Positions 44,345 to 53,234 of a stretch of DNA of 64,000 nt are shown here, piece by piece (position 1 is the stretch's first letter; the number at the start of each line of letters is the position of its first letter). The stretch is taken from NCBI GenBank assembly GCA_035263125.1, contig DATFRP010000203.1:1-64000 (forward strand), given 5' to 3'. The position numbers and the translations under genes are program-made. The notes below the pieces were generated by a model. That model saw nothing but the letters and a program-made list of their open reading frames with translations, was not told where the DNA came from and made no database searches. Source of the DNA: Gp6-AA40 sp035263125 (GTDB lineage: Bacteria > Acidobacteriota > Vicinamibacteria > Vicinamibacterales > UBA2999).

Positions 44345-45343
44345 TTACGCGTAGGCTTCCGTCGACGGATGCGGTCGATAGCACTCCTCGAGGCGCGCCG
44401 TCTCTTCGTCTGACAGCTTCACTGACAACGCGTCGATCGCGTCCTCGAGATGGTGCGATTTGGTGGCGCCAACGATCGGCGAGGTGACCGCCGCGTTTCG
44501 CAGCACCCAGGCCATCGCGATCTGCGCTGGTGAGACACCGCGCTCACGGGCGATGACGTTCGCCCGATCGACGATCGGCTTATCGATGTCCTCGGTCTTC
44601 GCGTACAGCGTCTTCCCGAACGCATCGGTCTTCGCGCGTTCCGTTGGCGGCTCGTCCGCCCACGGGCGTGCGAGCTTGCCGCGGGCCAGCGGCGACCACG
44701 GTGTCGTCCCGATGCCCTCGGACGCGCACAAGCGGAGCATCTCGCGCTCGTCCTCGCGATAGAGCAGGTTGTAGTAGTTCTGCATCGAGATGAAGGTGGC
44801 CCACCCGCTGGCGCGCTGGATGCCGAGCGCTTTCATGAACTGCCAGGCGTGCATCGACGAGGCGCCGAGATAACGGACCTTGCCGGAGCGGACGACATCG
44901 TTCAGCGCCGCGAGGGTTTCCTCGAGCGGCGTGTCGTAGTCGTAGCGGTGGATGATGTAGAGATCGACATAGTCGGTGCCGAGCCGGCGCAGGCTCTTGT
45001 CGATTTCAGACAGGATCGCCTTGCGCGACAGCCCTCGTCCATTGGGTCCCTGCCAGACCGGCCCCCACACCTTGGTCGCGAGCACCACTTCATCGCGGCG
45101 CGCGAAATCGCGAATCGCGCGGCCCAGCACTTCTTCGCTCGCACCGTTCGAGTACACGTTGGCGGTGTCGAAGAAATTGATGCCCGCCTCGAGTGCGCGC
45201 TTGAGGTGCGGGCGGCTGTCTTCTTCGCTGAGCGTCCATTGCCACTGGAGCACGCCGGGCGTTTTCGCCTGACCGTAGCTCATGCAACCCAAACAGATCC
45301 GCGAGACCTGCAGACCTGTGCGACCCAACGAGACGTATTCCAT
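44345..45343 (-). CDS. Aldo-keto reductase
   Basis: 332 residues from ATG 45343. The frame stays open further upstream but that part is a translated DNA repeat (45419-45490), so the internal ATG beginning MEYVSLGRTG is chosen. Family motifs: FFDTANVYSNGASEEVLG (Asp and Tyr of the tetrad), VLATKVWG (Lys), YIIHRYD (His), and the cofactor region TSPIVGATKSHHLED. Likely NADPH-dependent, of the AKR12/13-like group; substrate unknown. Confidence 0.9.
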   Translation of the reverse strand: MEYVSLGRTGLQVSRICLGCMSYGQAKTPGVLQWQWTLSEEDSRPHLKRALEAGINFFDTANVYSNGASEEVLGRAIRDFARRDEVVLATKVWGPVWQGPNGRGLSRKAILSEIDKSLRRLGTDYVDLYIIHRYDYDTPLEETLAALNDVVRSGKVRYLGASSMHAWQFMKALGIQRASGWATFISMQNYYNLLYREDEREMLRLCASEGIGTTPWSPLARGKLARPWADEPPTERAKTDAFGKTLYAKTEDIDKPIVDRANVIARERGVSPAQIAMAWVLRNAAVTSPIVGATKSHHLEDAIDALSVKLSDEETARLEECYRPHPSTEAYA

Positions 45344-45418
45344 GCGATCTATCTTCTGCTGATCGCGCACGCCGTTGGAAGTGACGTATTGAAGGCGCGG
45401 CTCCGGCCGCTGATGTTT

Positions 45419-45490
45419 CACGCAGAGATCCCAGAGGCGCAGAGAGCGCGGAGGCGACGGGGATCTCTGCGCCTCCGCGATCTCTGCGTG
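45419..45490. repeat. CGCAGAGGCGCAGAGA inverted repeat
   Basis: Arms of 30 bases (45419-45448 and 45461-45490) pair with few mismatches around a 12-base loop. Arm sequence is an iteration of CGCAGAG/GCGCAGAGA. It lies between two minus-strand genes. It is similar in design to the ACGGAGG hairpins but has a different unit. Confidence 0.85.
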
Positions 45491-45533
45491 TATCGCTTTG
45501 ACTGAGGACACGACGCGAGGCCAGTTGCGCGTG

Positions 45534-46445
45534 TCAGCGGGCCGCCGCCGTCACCCACGCGGCCGGCTCGGGCTCGAGCGCGCCGTCGACCTTCACACCC
45601 AGGCTGCGCGCCCACCGGTACGCCCACATCGGGCCGAACTTCGTCGTCCACGTGTCCGCGGTTCGATAGGCCGGGTCCGCCTGCGCGTCGCGCAGCGAGA
45701 TGAACCGGAACTGACGCTCTTCGAACAGCGCGAGCAGGGTATCGAGGACGTCGGCGTTCAGACGGTTGACGTGCAGCAGCATGACATGCGCGGTCTCTCG
45801 TCCGAAGATCGTGCGGTGCAGCCCGATATAGTAATCGATGATCTTCGCCGTGTGCGCGATGTATTCGGCTCGCAGGATCGCCCCGCCGGCTCCGCCTGTC
45901 GCCAGTGCACGGGTGTACGCGTTGGCGAAGATGTAGTCGGCATTCTCGATGGTGCACACCGCCACTTCGTAGCCACGACCTGAGAGCAGTGACGCGACGC
46001 CCGCGTGCTTGTCAGTGGTGTCGCCGGTGTGATTGAACGGGAATCGCAGATAGAGCGGCAGCGTACGCGGTGACGGCAACAGCCCGCGAAACACCGCTTC
46101 ACCCCGTGTGACGTCCTGTCCAAACGCCTCCACGCTCTGACCGTTCAGATCGCCATGTGAGTAGGTGTGATTGCCGAGGTCGTAGCCGTGATCGATCCAC
46201 ATCTGCAAGAGACTGCGTCCGTTCGGCAGCGCCTCGACGCGCTCACCGATCACGAAGCCGGTCGCAGCCGCGTGATGGCGATCGAGTGCCTGCAGGATGG
46301 CGATATTCGTCGAGGCCAGTTCGCCGCGGTCGCGGCTGTCAGCACCAGGCAGATCGTCAAACGTCAACGCGACCGTTCGTGGTTGGGCGTGGGCAGCCGT
46401 GGTCATCACCACCGCGGCGACCGTGAGGAGAACAACGCGTCTCAT
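45534..46445 (-). CDS. Exported polysaccharide deacetylase (CE4) family protein
   Basis: 303 residues. Signal peptide (RRVVLLTVAAVVMTTAAHA). NodB-homology motifs: ALTFDD (catalytic and metal Asp D30/D31), H93-TYS-H97 (metal His), LRFPFNHTGD in place of the RxPY motif, and VMLLHVNRLN for the C-terminal His motif. It probably removes acetyl groups from a cell-wall or exopolysaccharide substrate outside the cytoplasm. The third motif is unusual (FPF for PPY/PYG). Confidence 0.87.
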   Translation of the reverse strand: MRRVVLLTVAAVVMTTAAHAQPRTVALTFDDLPGADSRDRGELASTNIAILQALDRHHAAATGFVIGERVEALPNGRSLLQMWIDHGYDLGNHTYSHGDLNGQSVEAFGQDVTRGEAVFRGLLPSPRTLPLYLRFPFNHTGDTTDKHAGVASLLSGRGYEVAVCTIENADYIFANAYTRALATGGAGGAILRAEYIAHTAKIIDYYIGLHRTIFGRETAHVMLLHVNRLNADVLDTLLALFEERQFRFISLRDAQADPAYRTADTWTTKFGPMWAYRWARSLGVKVDGALEPEPAAWVTAAAR

Positions 46446-46460
46446 CGTACGTGTGTACCT

Positions 46461-47852
46461 TCAGAAGCTGACCTTCGCCGCGTCGCTCAGGATCATGTCG
46501 CGGTACACCGGCAGCGACCAGCCTGCGCGCTCGAGCTCGGCGACGCGCTTTTCGACTGCACGCACGTACGCCTGCTTGCTCTTATAGAGCGCCTTCAGCT
46601 TCGCGGCATCGAAGGCGACCTGATATCCACTGAGGCCGCACATCTGATTCGCCGCGTTCTGCCCACCGCGTGCCACGTACGCGCTCGGGTTGGCAATCAA
46701 CGGGGTGATGGCTGCAGGACGGATCCCATATTTCACCGTCGGCATGTCGACGTACGGATTGCGGATGCCGCCTCTGGGGTTGCCGTGCTCGTCGAGCGCC
46801 ATCATCGAACCGTCGTTGTGCTCGTCGCGATCGAGCAGGATGCGATCGGCGCGCGGCGGCACAACGCCTTTGTCCACCCACCGGAGCAGATGGTCAAGCG
46901 CAACCGACATGTAGGCCTGGTGCGGGAACGTACTCAGCATCTGCGCGCACGGGTTGGGCTGCAGCCTCACGTTGTCGCGGGTGTCGATGTGCGCCATGCC
47001 GGCAAACTCGTACAACCGGTACTGCGTACCGGGCTCATCGCCGTCCTGTCGATTGGTGATGTTCCCCGACACCTCGTGCATCGTCGGTACGTGGATCAGC
47101 GGCACGTCGATCTCGCGGATCATCGAGCCGTTCGACGTCGGCAGAAATCCGTCGTAGATGCGCTCCATCTTCGGCGTGCGGTACACCATGTGGGCGGGCA
47201 GGTAGTTGATGAGGACGCCCGCCGTCATCGACGTGCCTGCGAGCACCATCTTCCTGACCGGACGACCGCCGAGCGCGGCGCCGCTCTTGATCAGCGATCC
47301 CACCTGGGCGAGGATCTCGTTGGTCTGCGCGCCGTTGTTCTTGAGGTCCTTGTATCGCGCCTCGTTGAGCGCCGTGAACTGCGCCGGGCTGGTCGTGAGG
47401 ATCTCGACGGCGGCGTGGCCCGACGACATCGTGTAGATCTCGGTGAACTCGAACATGTGCGCGGAGCCGCTGCCGTGCATCGCTTCGACGAGCACGAGCC
47501 CGCTGAATTTCGACGCCTCCGAGGGCTGCCGCACCACCATTCGCGTCGTGTAGGGTTCGCCATTGGCGGTTCCGGATACGAAGTACTCGCGGGTCTCATA
47601 CCCGAAATGCGAAAGCCCCTTGCCGGGCGCCAGCGAGGGCACGGAGTCGAACATCGGTCCCGGGCCGGTCACTGCCGCCGACATCACGGGCATCGAGACA
47701 GCCGTCGGAGACGTGGGGAGGTTCGCGGGTGGCGGTGGCGGACCGCCTGGCCGTCCTCGTCCCTGAAAACCGGCCTGCCCCGTGGCGATCGTGACACTCA
47801 GCGCCGCCAACATGCCCGCGAGCGCAAGGACCGTGGTCGTCTGTTTCATCAT
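46461..47852 (-). CDS. Exported alpha/beta-hydrolase-domain protein (Abhydrolase_10-like)
   Basis: 463 residues from ATG 47852; the next codon is also ATG and has the better spacing to GGGAGAGG. Signal peptide followed by a Gly/Pro-rich linker (GRGRPGGPPPPPANLP). REYFVSGTANGEPYTTRMVV and LVLVEAMHGSGSAHMFEF match the 'alpha/beta hydrolase domain' family, with VLAGTSMTAGVL as the likely nucleophile elbow (GTSMTAG) and YEFAGMAHID near the catalytic His. An esterase-like enzyme of unknown substrate. Confidence 0.8.
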   Translation of the reverse strand: MMKQTTTVLALAGMLAALSVTIATGQAGFQGRGRPGGPPPPPANLPTSPTAVSMPVMSAAVTGPGPMFDSVPSLAPGKGLSHFGYETREYFVSGTANGEPYTTRMVVRQPSEASKFSGLVLVEAMHGSGSAHMFEFTEIYTMSSGHAAVEILTTSPAQFTALNEARYKDLKNNGAQTNEILAQVGSLIKSGAALGGRPVRKMVLAGTSMTAGVLINYLPAHMVYRTPKMERIYDGFLPTSNGSMIREIDVPLIHVPTMHEVSGNITNRQDGDEPGTQYRLYEFAGMAHIDTRDNVRLQPNPCAQMLSTFPHQAYMSVALDHLLRWVDKGVVPPRADRILLDRDEHNDGSMMALDEHGNPRGGIRNPYVDMPTVKYGIRPAAITPLIANPSAYVARGGQNAANQMCGLSGYQVAFDAAKLKALYKSKQAYVRAVEKRVAELERAGWSLPVYRDMILSDAAKVSF

Positions 47853-48081
47853 GCCTCTCCCTTGCCTCTCCAACGATCGATGACGCCCGCAATCATACGG
47901 GAACAGGACAGCAAATTCCTCGGTGCCTCGAGGTGTCGTCGTCAGCGTTGTTGCCACTGACTTACGCGGTCGAGGGCGCCGCGTTTACAGAAGAGCGTCG
48001 AGTTGACGTCAGGCGGTCTCTGCGGCTACTAACATCTGCGACACGGAGTTCACAGCCGAGGCAACGTGGGAGGACTACGAC

Positions 48082-48942
48082 ATGGACAACGACGAACTGA
48101 CAAGACGGGATTTCGTCGCGATAACGGTGGCGGCAGGCATTGCCGCGGCCGCCGGAACCGATCTCTCTGCGCAGGGTGATGTGGTCGAGACCAACGTCGA
48201 CATCAAGACGCCAGACGGCACGTGCGATGCGGCATTCATACATCCAGCCACGGGAGCTCACGCAGCGGTCATCATCTGGCCCGACGCATTCGGTCTGCGC
48301 CCGTCGATGCGCAATATGGCCAAGCGCCTGGCCGTCGCCGGGTACACGGTGCTCGTACCGAATCCGTTCTATCGCGTGGCGAAATCGCCAGTGTATGAGG
48401 ATGCGTCGAAGGTCGACTTCGCGAAGGAGCGAGACAAGATCGGTCCGCTGATGGGATCGATTGGAGCCGACGGTGCGGTCGAAAAGGATGCCCCTGCCTT
48501 CGTCGCATGGCTCGACATGCAGAAGGAAGTCGATCGCAACAAGAAGATCGGCACGCAGGGCTACTGCATGGGCGGTGCGCTCGTCGTCAGAACCGCCGCC
48601 GCCGTGCCGGACCGCATCGGCGCGGGCGCGTCATTCCACGGTGGAGCGCTCGTCACTGAGATGCCGAACAGTCCTCATCTGCTCGCCCCGAAGATCAAGG
48701 CGCACATGTACTTTGGCATCGCTACGAACGACGACATGCGGCAGCCGGATGCCAAGGTGAAGCTGAAGGAAGCGTTCGACGCGGCGAAGAATCCTGCTGA
48801 AGTCGAGGTCTACTCGATGGCCCAGCACGGATGGTGCGTGCCTGACATGCCGGCCAGCGCGAATGGCCCGATCTACAAGATGGACGATGCCGAGCGCGCG
48901 TGGGCCAAGCTCATAGCGCTCTACAAGACGTCGCTCTCTTGA
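48082..48942 (+). CDS. Exported dienelactone hydrolase family protein
   Basis: 286 residues. Twin-arginine-like N-terminus (TRRDFVAITVAAGIAAAAG). The fold shows IIWPDAFGLRPSMRNMAKRL, the nucleophile elbow GYCMGG with C162, and the catalytic His region YSMAQHGWCVPD. Cys as nucleophile marks the DLH family, which opens dienelactones and related esters. The Tat-type export signal is less usual for the family. A strong hairpin follows 9 bases after the stop. Confidence 0.88.
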   Translation: MDNDELTRRDFVAITVAAGIAAAAGTDLSAQGDVVETNVDIKTPDGTCDAAFIHPATGAHAAVIIWPDAFGLRPSMRNMAKRLAVAGYTVLVPNPFYRVAKSPVYEDASKVDFAKERDKIGPLMGSIGADGAVEKDAPAFVAWLDMQKEVDRNKKIGTQGYCMGGALVVRTAAAVPDRIGAGASFHGGALVTEMPNSPHLLAPKIKAHMYFGIATNDDMRQPDAKVKLKEAFDAAKNPAEVEVYSMAQHGWCVPDMPASANGPIYKMDDAERAWAKLIALYKTSLS

Positions 48943-48951
48943 AACAACGAA

Positions 48952-48979
48952 GGCGCACCACCCCAGTAGGTGGTGCGCC
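48952..48979. terminator. Strong hairpin between convergent genes
   Basis: Perfect 11-bp stem GGCGCACCACC / GGTGGTGCGCC with a 6-base loop. It starts 9 bases after the dienelactone hydrolase stop and lies 33 bases before the end of the convergent ammonium transporter gene. Likely a bidirectional terminator, though without T-run. Confidence 0.65.
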
Positions 48980-49011
48980 CTGCGTTACCCAATCGACTCG
49001 ACAGACAACGA

Positions 49012-50310
49012 CTATCGGACGACGACCGGCGATGAAGAAGTCGCGCCTTGGGCGCGCGGATCCTCTACTGGCGTCATCACGGCGTCGAAGCCTCCGGTGT
49101 GGAGATACGCTTCCTCGCCGTGCATCGTGAGGTCGAGGCCGGTCGATTCTTCGGACGCGGTCGCGCGCAGCGGCAGGACGAGCGCGATCAGCTTCAGCAG
49201 GATGAAGCTCACACCGCCGCTGTAGACGATCGCCGTTCCAACCGCGAGCGCCTGAATGGCGACCTGACCGAGGTTGCCGTAGAGCGCGCCGTCGAAGACC
49301 CCGTTCAGCGCTTTCTGAGCGAACACGCCTGTGAGAATCGCACCCACCGTGCCGCCCACACCGTGCGCCGCGACCACGTCGAGTGAATCGTCGAGCGACG
49401 TCTTGGCGCGAATCATCAGAGCGAGATAACTCGGGATGGCGGCGATTCCGCCCAGGATGAGACCGTTCATCGGGCTCACGAAGCCAGCGGCCGGCGTGAT
49501 CGCGACGAGTCCGACGACGATGGCCGTCGCGCAGCCCACCGCGGTCGGCTTGCCCGAGCGCATCAGATCGAGGAACGTCCAGACCACCAGCGTTCCCGCC
49601 GGAGCCAGCATCGTCGTCGTGAATGCAAGGCCGGCAATCGGACTCGCCGCCAGCGCGCTGCCCGCATTGAATCCAAACCAGCCAAACCAGAGCAGCCCGG
49701 CGCCGAGCAGCACCGTGGGCACGTTGTGCGGCAGGAGACCCGCCTTGCCGTAGTCGGACCGCTTACCAACGACCACCGCCGCCACGAACGCCGCGATGCC
49801 TGCGTTCACGTGGACGACCGTGCCGCCGGCGAAGTCCCACGCCCCCATGTCCGCCAGCCAGCCGCCGCCCCACACCCAGTGTGCCAGCGGCGCGTATACG
49901 ACGACCGACCACAGCGAGATGAACAGCAGGTAGGCCTTGAAATTCATGCGCTCGACGATGGCGCCGGAGATCAGCGCGGCGGTGATGATGCAGAACGTCG
50001 CCTGAAACGCCATGTAGAGGGTGTGCGGGATGGTCAGCGCGACGACCGCGCCCTTTTCCGAGAGGCCGACGTTGTTCAGGAAGGCAAACGAGAGGTCCCC
50101 GAGCCAGTTGTTGCCGGGGCTGAGCGCCAGCGAGTACCCGATCAGCGCCCACAACACGCCGACGAACCCCAATGAGATGAAACTCATCATCATCGTGTTC
50201 AGCGCATTCTTGGACCGCACCAGCCCGCCATAGAAGAACGCCAGCGCGGGCGTCATCAGAAGCACAAGCGCCGTGGATATCAACATCCACGCGGTATCAG
50301 CTGAATTCAT
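49012..50310 (-). CDS. amt: Ammonium transporter (Amt family)
   Basis: 432 residues with eleven predicted membrane spans and no signal peptide. Signature regions: MLISTALVLLMTPALAFFYG, WALIGYSLAL, GGTVVHVNAGIAAF (first pore His), FGWFGFNAGS and AAHGVGGTVGAILTG (second pore His). The cytoplasmic tail ends with a phospho-Thr-like DLTMHGEEAY segment seen in many Amt proteins. It moves ammonium into the cell. Usually paired with glnK/glnB; no PII gene is adjacent here. Confidence 0.95.
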   Translation of the reverse strand: MNSADTAWMLISTALVLLMTPALAFFYGGLVRSKNALNTMMMSFISLGFVGVLWALIGYSLALSPGNNWLGDLSFAFLNNVGLSEKGAVVALTIPHTLYMAFQATFCIITAALISGAIVERMNFKAYLLFISLWSVVVYAPLAHWVWGGGWLADMGAWDFAGGTVVHVNAGIAAFVAAVVVGKRSDYGKAGLLPHNVPTVLLGAGLLWFGWFGFNAGSALAASPIAGLAFTTTMLAPAGTLVVWTFLDLMRSGKPTAVGCATAIVVGLVAITPAAGFVSPMNGLILGGIAAIPSYLALMIRAKTSLDDSLDVVAAHGVGGTVGAILTGVFAQKALNGVFDGALYGNLGQVAIQALAVGTAIVYSGGVSFILLKLIALVLPLRATASEESTGLDLTMHGEEAYLHTGGFDAVMTPVEDPRAQGATSSSPVVVR

Positions 50311-50724
50311 TGCACACCTCGATCAAAAAGTTGCTCCGGCCGGCACACCTGACTGTTTTCTGCTTTACCGCTGGCACTAGGACGTCGGGCACCCCGGAAG
50401 AACGAGGGGCTCGCGGCACAACGGGTCTCCGATCACGGACTCGCGATTCAAGTTTGGCGCCAAGTGCGTCAGAGGTGCGAGTGCTGGAATGCGCCTGATC
50501 TCGGGGATCTTCGATGGTCTGAGATCACTGAATGCCACAAATTTGTCGACATACTGCGCTGTCACTACAAAAGAGTTGAATCGAGTGGTCCGAGGAGAGG
50601 CCGACGCGAGCACCAGCCGTGCGAGATCCGTCGATACATCTGCTCGTCCTGCAACTGCTTGTCGGATCCCGCTCGAATCAGACATTTATGTTCTGAGATC
50701 TGTCAGGTCAGCCAAAAACGTAGG
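50311..50724. other. 414-base gap without a convincing gene
   Basis: Base composition is lower in GC than the surroundings. Open frames exist on both strands (about 50377-50685 minus and 50489 onwards plus), but neither has a good ribosome binding site, a recognisable domain or a coherent product. The amt promoter should lie at its left end and the metallo-beta-lactamase 3' end at its right. I see no repeat or RNA structure that stands out. Confidence 0.5.
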
Positions 50725-51549
50725 TCACTTCTTCTGCCGCTCCCACTCTTTGCGGAACGCGCCTTCCCGCTCGGCGACATACGCGGCGTATCCGGACGGA
50801 TCGATGAACGGGTTCGCGCTGCCGCCGGCCTTCAGGGCCTCGTATTTGGCTTTCAGCCCGAAATAGGCGCCGTGCGCACCGAGAAACAGATCTACGGGCA
50901 GGCTCTTGAGCACCGTGAAGGTTTTCTCGTAGTCCGAAGCGATCGTCGGATAGGCCTTGTTGCCCACGAGGACGTACCCGGGATTCACGTTCGGACTGCC
51001 GATGATCACCGCGTTCAGCATCCGTCCACCCTCGTCGACGCGCATCGTCCACGTCGTGCACCCCTTGGTGTGGCCCGGCGTCAGGTGGGCGGTCAGCGTG
51101 GAGCCGCCGAGTTCGACCCTGTCGCCATCGTGCAGCACGCGATCGACGTGAGCACCAGGGCGCCCCTGCGCCGTGCTCTGGACCTCCGGCACGTCCCCAT
51201 CCATGACCATCAGGCGCGCACCCGTGTCCTTCTTCATCACGCCGATGCCGCCGTCGTGATCGCCATGCGCGTGACTGATCAGAAGAATCCGGGTGTCGCT
51301 GTACTTGAATCCGAGCTGCTCGATACTCTTGCGGACCGTTGGCACATCCTCAGGGAAGTCGGAGTTGATGACGATGTTCCCCTGCGGTGTGCGAATGAGA
51401 TACACCGCGAGATCGGCGGTCCCGACGTAATAGAGATTGCCGGCGATCTTGAACCCAGGGAACGACGCATGCCAGTCCGGGTTGTCCTGCGCGGACACGA
51501 CGATCGCGGATGTCAGCAGGAGCATCGCGCAGCGAGCCAGAGTCTTCAT
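50725..51549 (-). CDS. Subclass B3-like metallo-beta-lactamase
   Basis: 274 residues with signal peptide (ARCAMLLLTSAIVVSAQ) and a strong ribosome binding site (GAGGAGGG). Zinc ligands fit subclass B3: H93-A-H95-G-D97-H98 (HAHGDHDGG), H160 (LTPGHTKGCTTWT) and H226 (FLGAHGAYF), with a Ser in GSPNVNPGYVLVGNKAYPT as in B3 enzymes. Length and exported location agree. It probably hydrolyses beta-lactams, though B3 homologues with lactonase or other activity exist. It stands alone, with no mobile element near, which suggests an intrinsic chromosomal gene. Confidence 0.86.
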   Translation of the reverse strand: MKTLARCAMLLLTSAIVVSAQDNPDWHASFPGFKIAGNLYYVGTADLAVYLIRTPQGNIVINSDFPEDVPTVRKSIEQLGFKYSDTRILLISHAHGDHDGGIGVMKKDTGARLMVMDGDVPEVQSTAQGRPGAHVDRVLHDGDRVELGGSTLTAHLTPGHTKGCTTWTMRVDEGGRMLNAVIIGSPNVNPGYVLVGNKAYPTIASDYEKTFTVLKSLPVDLFLGAHGAYFGLKAKYEALKAGGSANPFIDPSGYAAYVAEREGAFRKEWERQKK

Positions 51550-51621
51550 CGATTCCCTCCTCGCGTCGCCTCTATGGTTCGAACGCGCCGGGCCTAAAGC
51601 CCCCGCGGTCGCACGCGCATT

Positions 51622-52512
51622 CTAAGACGACTGGCTCGAGGGCTGAAGGGAATTGAGCGCGCGCCGATCGTCGACGCTCAGCGCAATCGACGCGGCGGCG
51701 ACGTTCTCTTCGAGATGATCGGTGCTGGACGTTCCCGGGATCGGCAGCATGATGCGCGAGCGCGCGAGCAGCCACGCGAGCGCCATCTGCAGCGGCGTCG
51801 CGCCATGCCGGCGCGCGACGTCGCGCAGCGCACCCGGGATGTCGAGTTTGCCGGCGCCGAGCGGATACCACGGAATGAACGCCAGGTCGTGACGCTCGCA
51901 GTATTCGACGACCGCATCCGAGGCGCGGTCGACGATGTTGTAGCGGTTCTGCACGGAGATCACGGGCAGGCTCTGTCGCGCACGCTCGATGGCGTCGACG
52001 CCAACCTCTGAGAAGCCGACGAAGCGAATCTTTCCTTCGCGTCTCAGATCGGAGAGCGTGCCGAATTGATCCGCCTCTGGCACTGCCGGATCGATGCGAT
52101 GCAGCTGGTACAAATCGATGCGGTCGAGGCGCAAACGCCGGAGGCTGCCTTCACACGCCGCGCGAAGATGCTCGGGACGCCCGTCGGTTTCCCACCGATC
52201 GGGACCAGGGCGGACGAATCCGCCTTTGGTGGCGATCACCGTTCCCGCCGGATAGGGATACAACGCCTCGGCAATGATCTCTTCCGAGACCGCGGGACCG
52301 TATGAATCGGCGGTGTCGAAGAACGTCACCCCGAGCTCAATCGCCCGGCGAAGGACACGACGGCATTCTTCTCGATCGGCTGGCGGGCCGAAGATGCCCG
52401 GACCAGTCAGCCGCATCGCGCCGAATCCCATGCGGGCGACGGTCACGCTCTCACCGAGGGTCAGCGTTCCAGCGGCCGTCGCTCTCGAGAGCGTGTCGTG
52501 ATGGCGGGTCAT
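51622..52512 (-). CDS. Aldo-keto reductase
   Basis: 296 residues. VARMGFGAMRL, FFDTADSYGPAVSEEIIAEA (Asp and Tyr), VIATKGG (Lys), DLYQLHRIDP (His) and MLPIPGTSSTDHLEENVAAA (cofactor binding) give the complete family pattern. It resembles the YdbC/AKR oxidoreductases of the 'general stress' type; substrate unknown. Only distantly similar to the other aldo-keto reductase at 44345. Short gap of about 70 bases to the metallo-beta-lactamase gene downstream. Confidence 0.9.
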   Translation of the reverse strand: MTRHHDTLSRATAAGTLTLGESVTVARMGFGAMRLTGPGIFGPPADREECRRVLRRAIELGVTFFDTADSYGPAVSEEIIAEALYPYPAGTVIATKGGFVRPGPDRWETDGRPEHLRAACEGSLRRLRLDRIDLYQLHRIDPAVPEADQFGTLSDLRREGKIRFVGFSEVGVDAIERARQSLPVISVQNRYNIVDRASDAVVEYCERHDLAFIPWYPLGAGKLDIPGALRDVARRHGATPLQMALAWLLARSRIMLPIPGTSSTDHLEENVAAASIALSVDDRRALNSLQPSSQSS

Positions 52513-52673
52513 ACCTCTCGACCGAGGGCCTGTGCAAGTTGTAGTCCCCGAAGGTCATGCAGATTATACGAACGTCAGCGGGATCACGGCCTGCGGCTGT
52601 GTTGGCAATCGTGACTGAACGGATACAATCCCAGACCGCACACGGGTCATCCGTAAGCAGGCAGGGAGGATCG

Positions 52674-53225
52674 ATGGACACTCCCCGAGGCAGTCATGGC
52701 TGGTTTGCGCGCATCGCCATCGGCGTGCTGCTCGTCGTGGCCGCCGGGGCACTCTTCGGCGGCGGCTGGCTCACGGGACGGCTCGGCATCGGCTCTGTCA
52801 AGGACCCTTCATCGCTGACAGCAGCCGAGCGCGACTTCGCCGCACGCATGCGCAACGTGTCGCTGGTCGGTTCTTTCACGGTCGACGGCCGCGAGAGCCG
52901 CACTCCCCGATCGGATCGCTACGACATCACCAGCGTCGAGAAGGTGGGCGAGGACCTCTGGCGCTTCAACGCGAGCATGCAGTGCTGCGGCGTCAACGGC
53001 TCCATTCCTGTCGTCGTCCCGATGCGCTGGAGCGGCGACACACCGATGATTGCGATGACCGACACCAGCCTGCCGGGACTGGGCACGTTCACGGTACGGC
53101 TCTTCTTCTACGCCGATCGTTACTCCGGCACGTGGCAGCACGGGAAAGTGGGTGGCCAGATGTTCGGACGGATCGAAAAGCAGGGCGCCAGCAGCGCCCC
53201 GCCTGATCGGCCGAAAGAAGACTAG
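52674..53225 (+). CDS. Membrane-anchored protein of unknown function
   Basis: 183 residues from ATG 52674 (AGGGAGG upstream). One hydrophobic segment near residues 13-34 (IAIGVLLVVAAGALFGGGWL) anchors a periplasmic domain. VSLVGSFTVDGRES, YDITSVEKVGEDLWRF and YSGTWQHGKVGGQMFGRIEK suggest a small beta-barrel domain. CCGVNGSI carries a Cys pair. Similar proteins with the same 'V.L.G.FT..g' opening occur in Planctomycetes and Acidobacteria; I know no function. Ends 9 bases before the convergent fusion gene. Confidence 0.7.
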   Translation: MDTPRGSHGWFARIAIGVLLVVAAGALFGGGWLTGRLGIGSVKDPSSLTAAERDFAARMRNVSLVGSFTVDGRESRTPRSDRYDITSVEKVGEDLWRFNASMQCCGVNGSIPVVVPMRWSGDTPMIAMTDTSLPGLGTFTVRLFFYADRYSGTWQHGKVGGQMFGRIEKQGASSAPPDRPKED

Positions 53226-53234
53226 TCACGAACG

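Noticed and set aside
45344..45511. 56-residue N-terminal extension of the aldo-keto reductase at 44345
   Set aside because: It is encoded by the GCAGAGG inverted repeat and does not match the family start.
46167..47960. 597-codon plus-strand frame opposite the esterase-like gene
   Set aside because: The minus strand encodes a signal peptide and hydrolase motifs; the plus-strand product is Arg/His/Val-rich shadow sequence.
50489..50866. Open frame in the amt to metallo-beta-lactamase gap
   Set aside because: Its second half is antisense to the lactamase gene and it has no ribosome binding site or domain.
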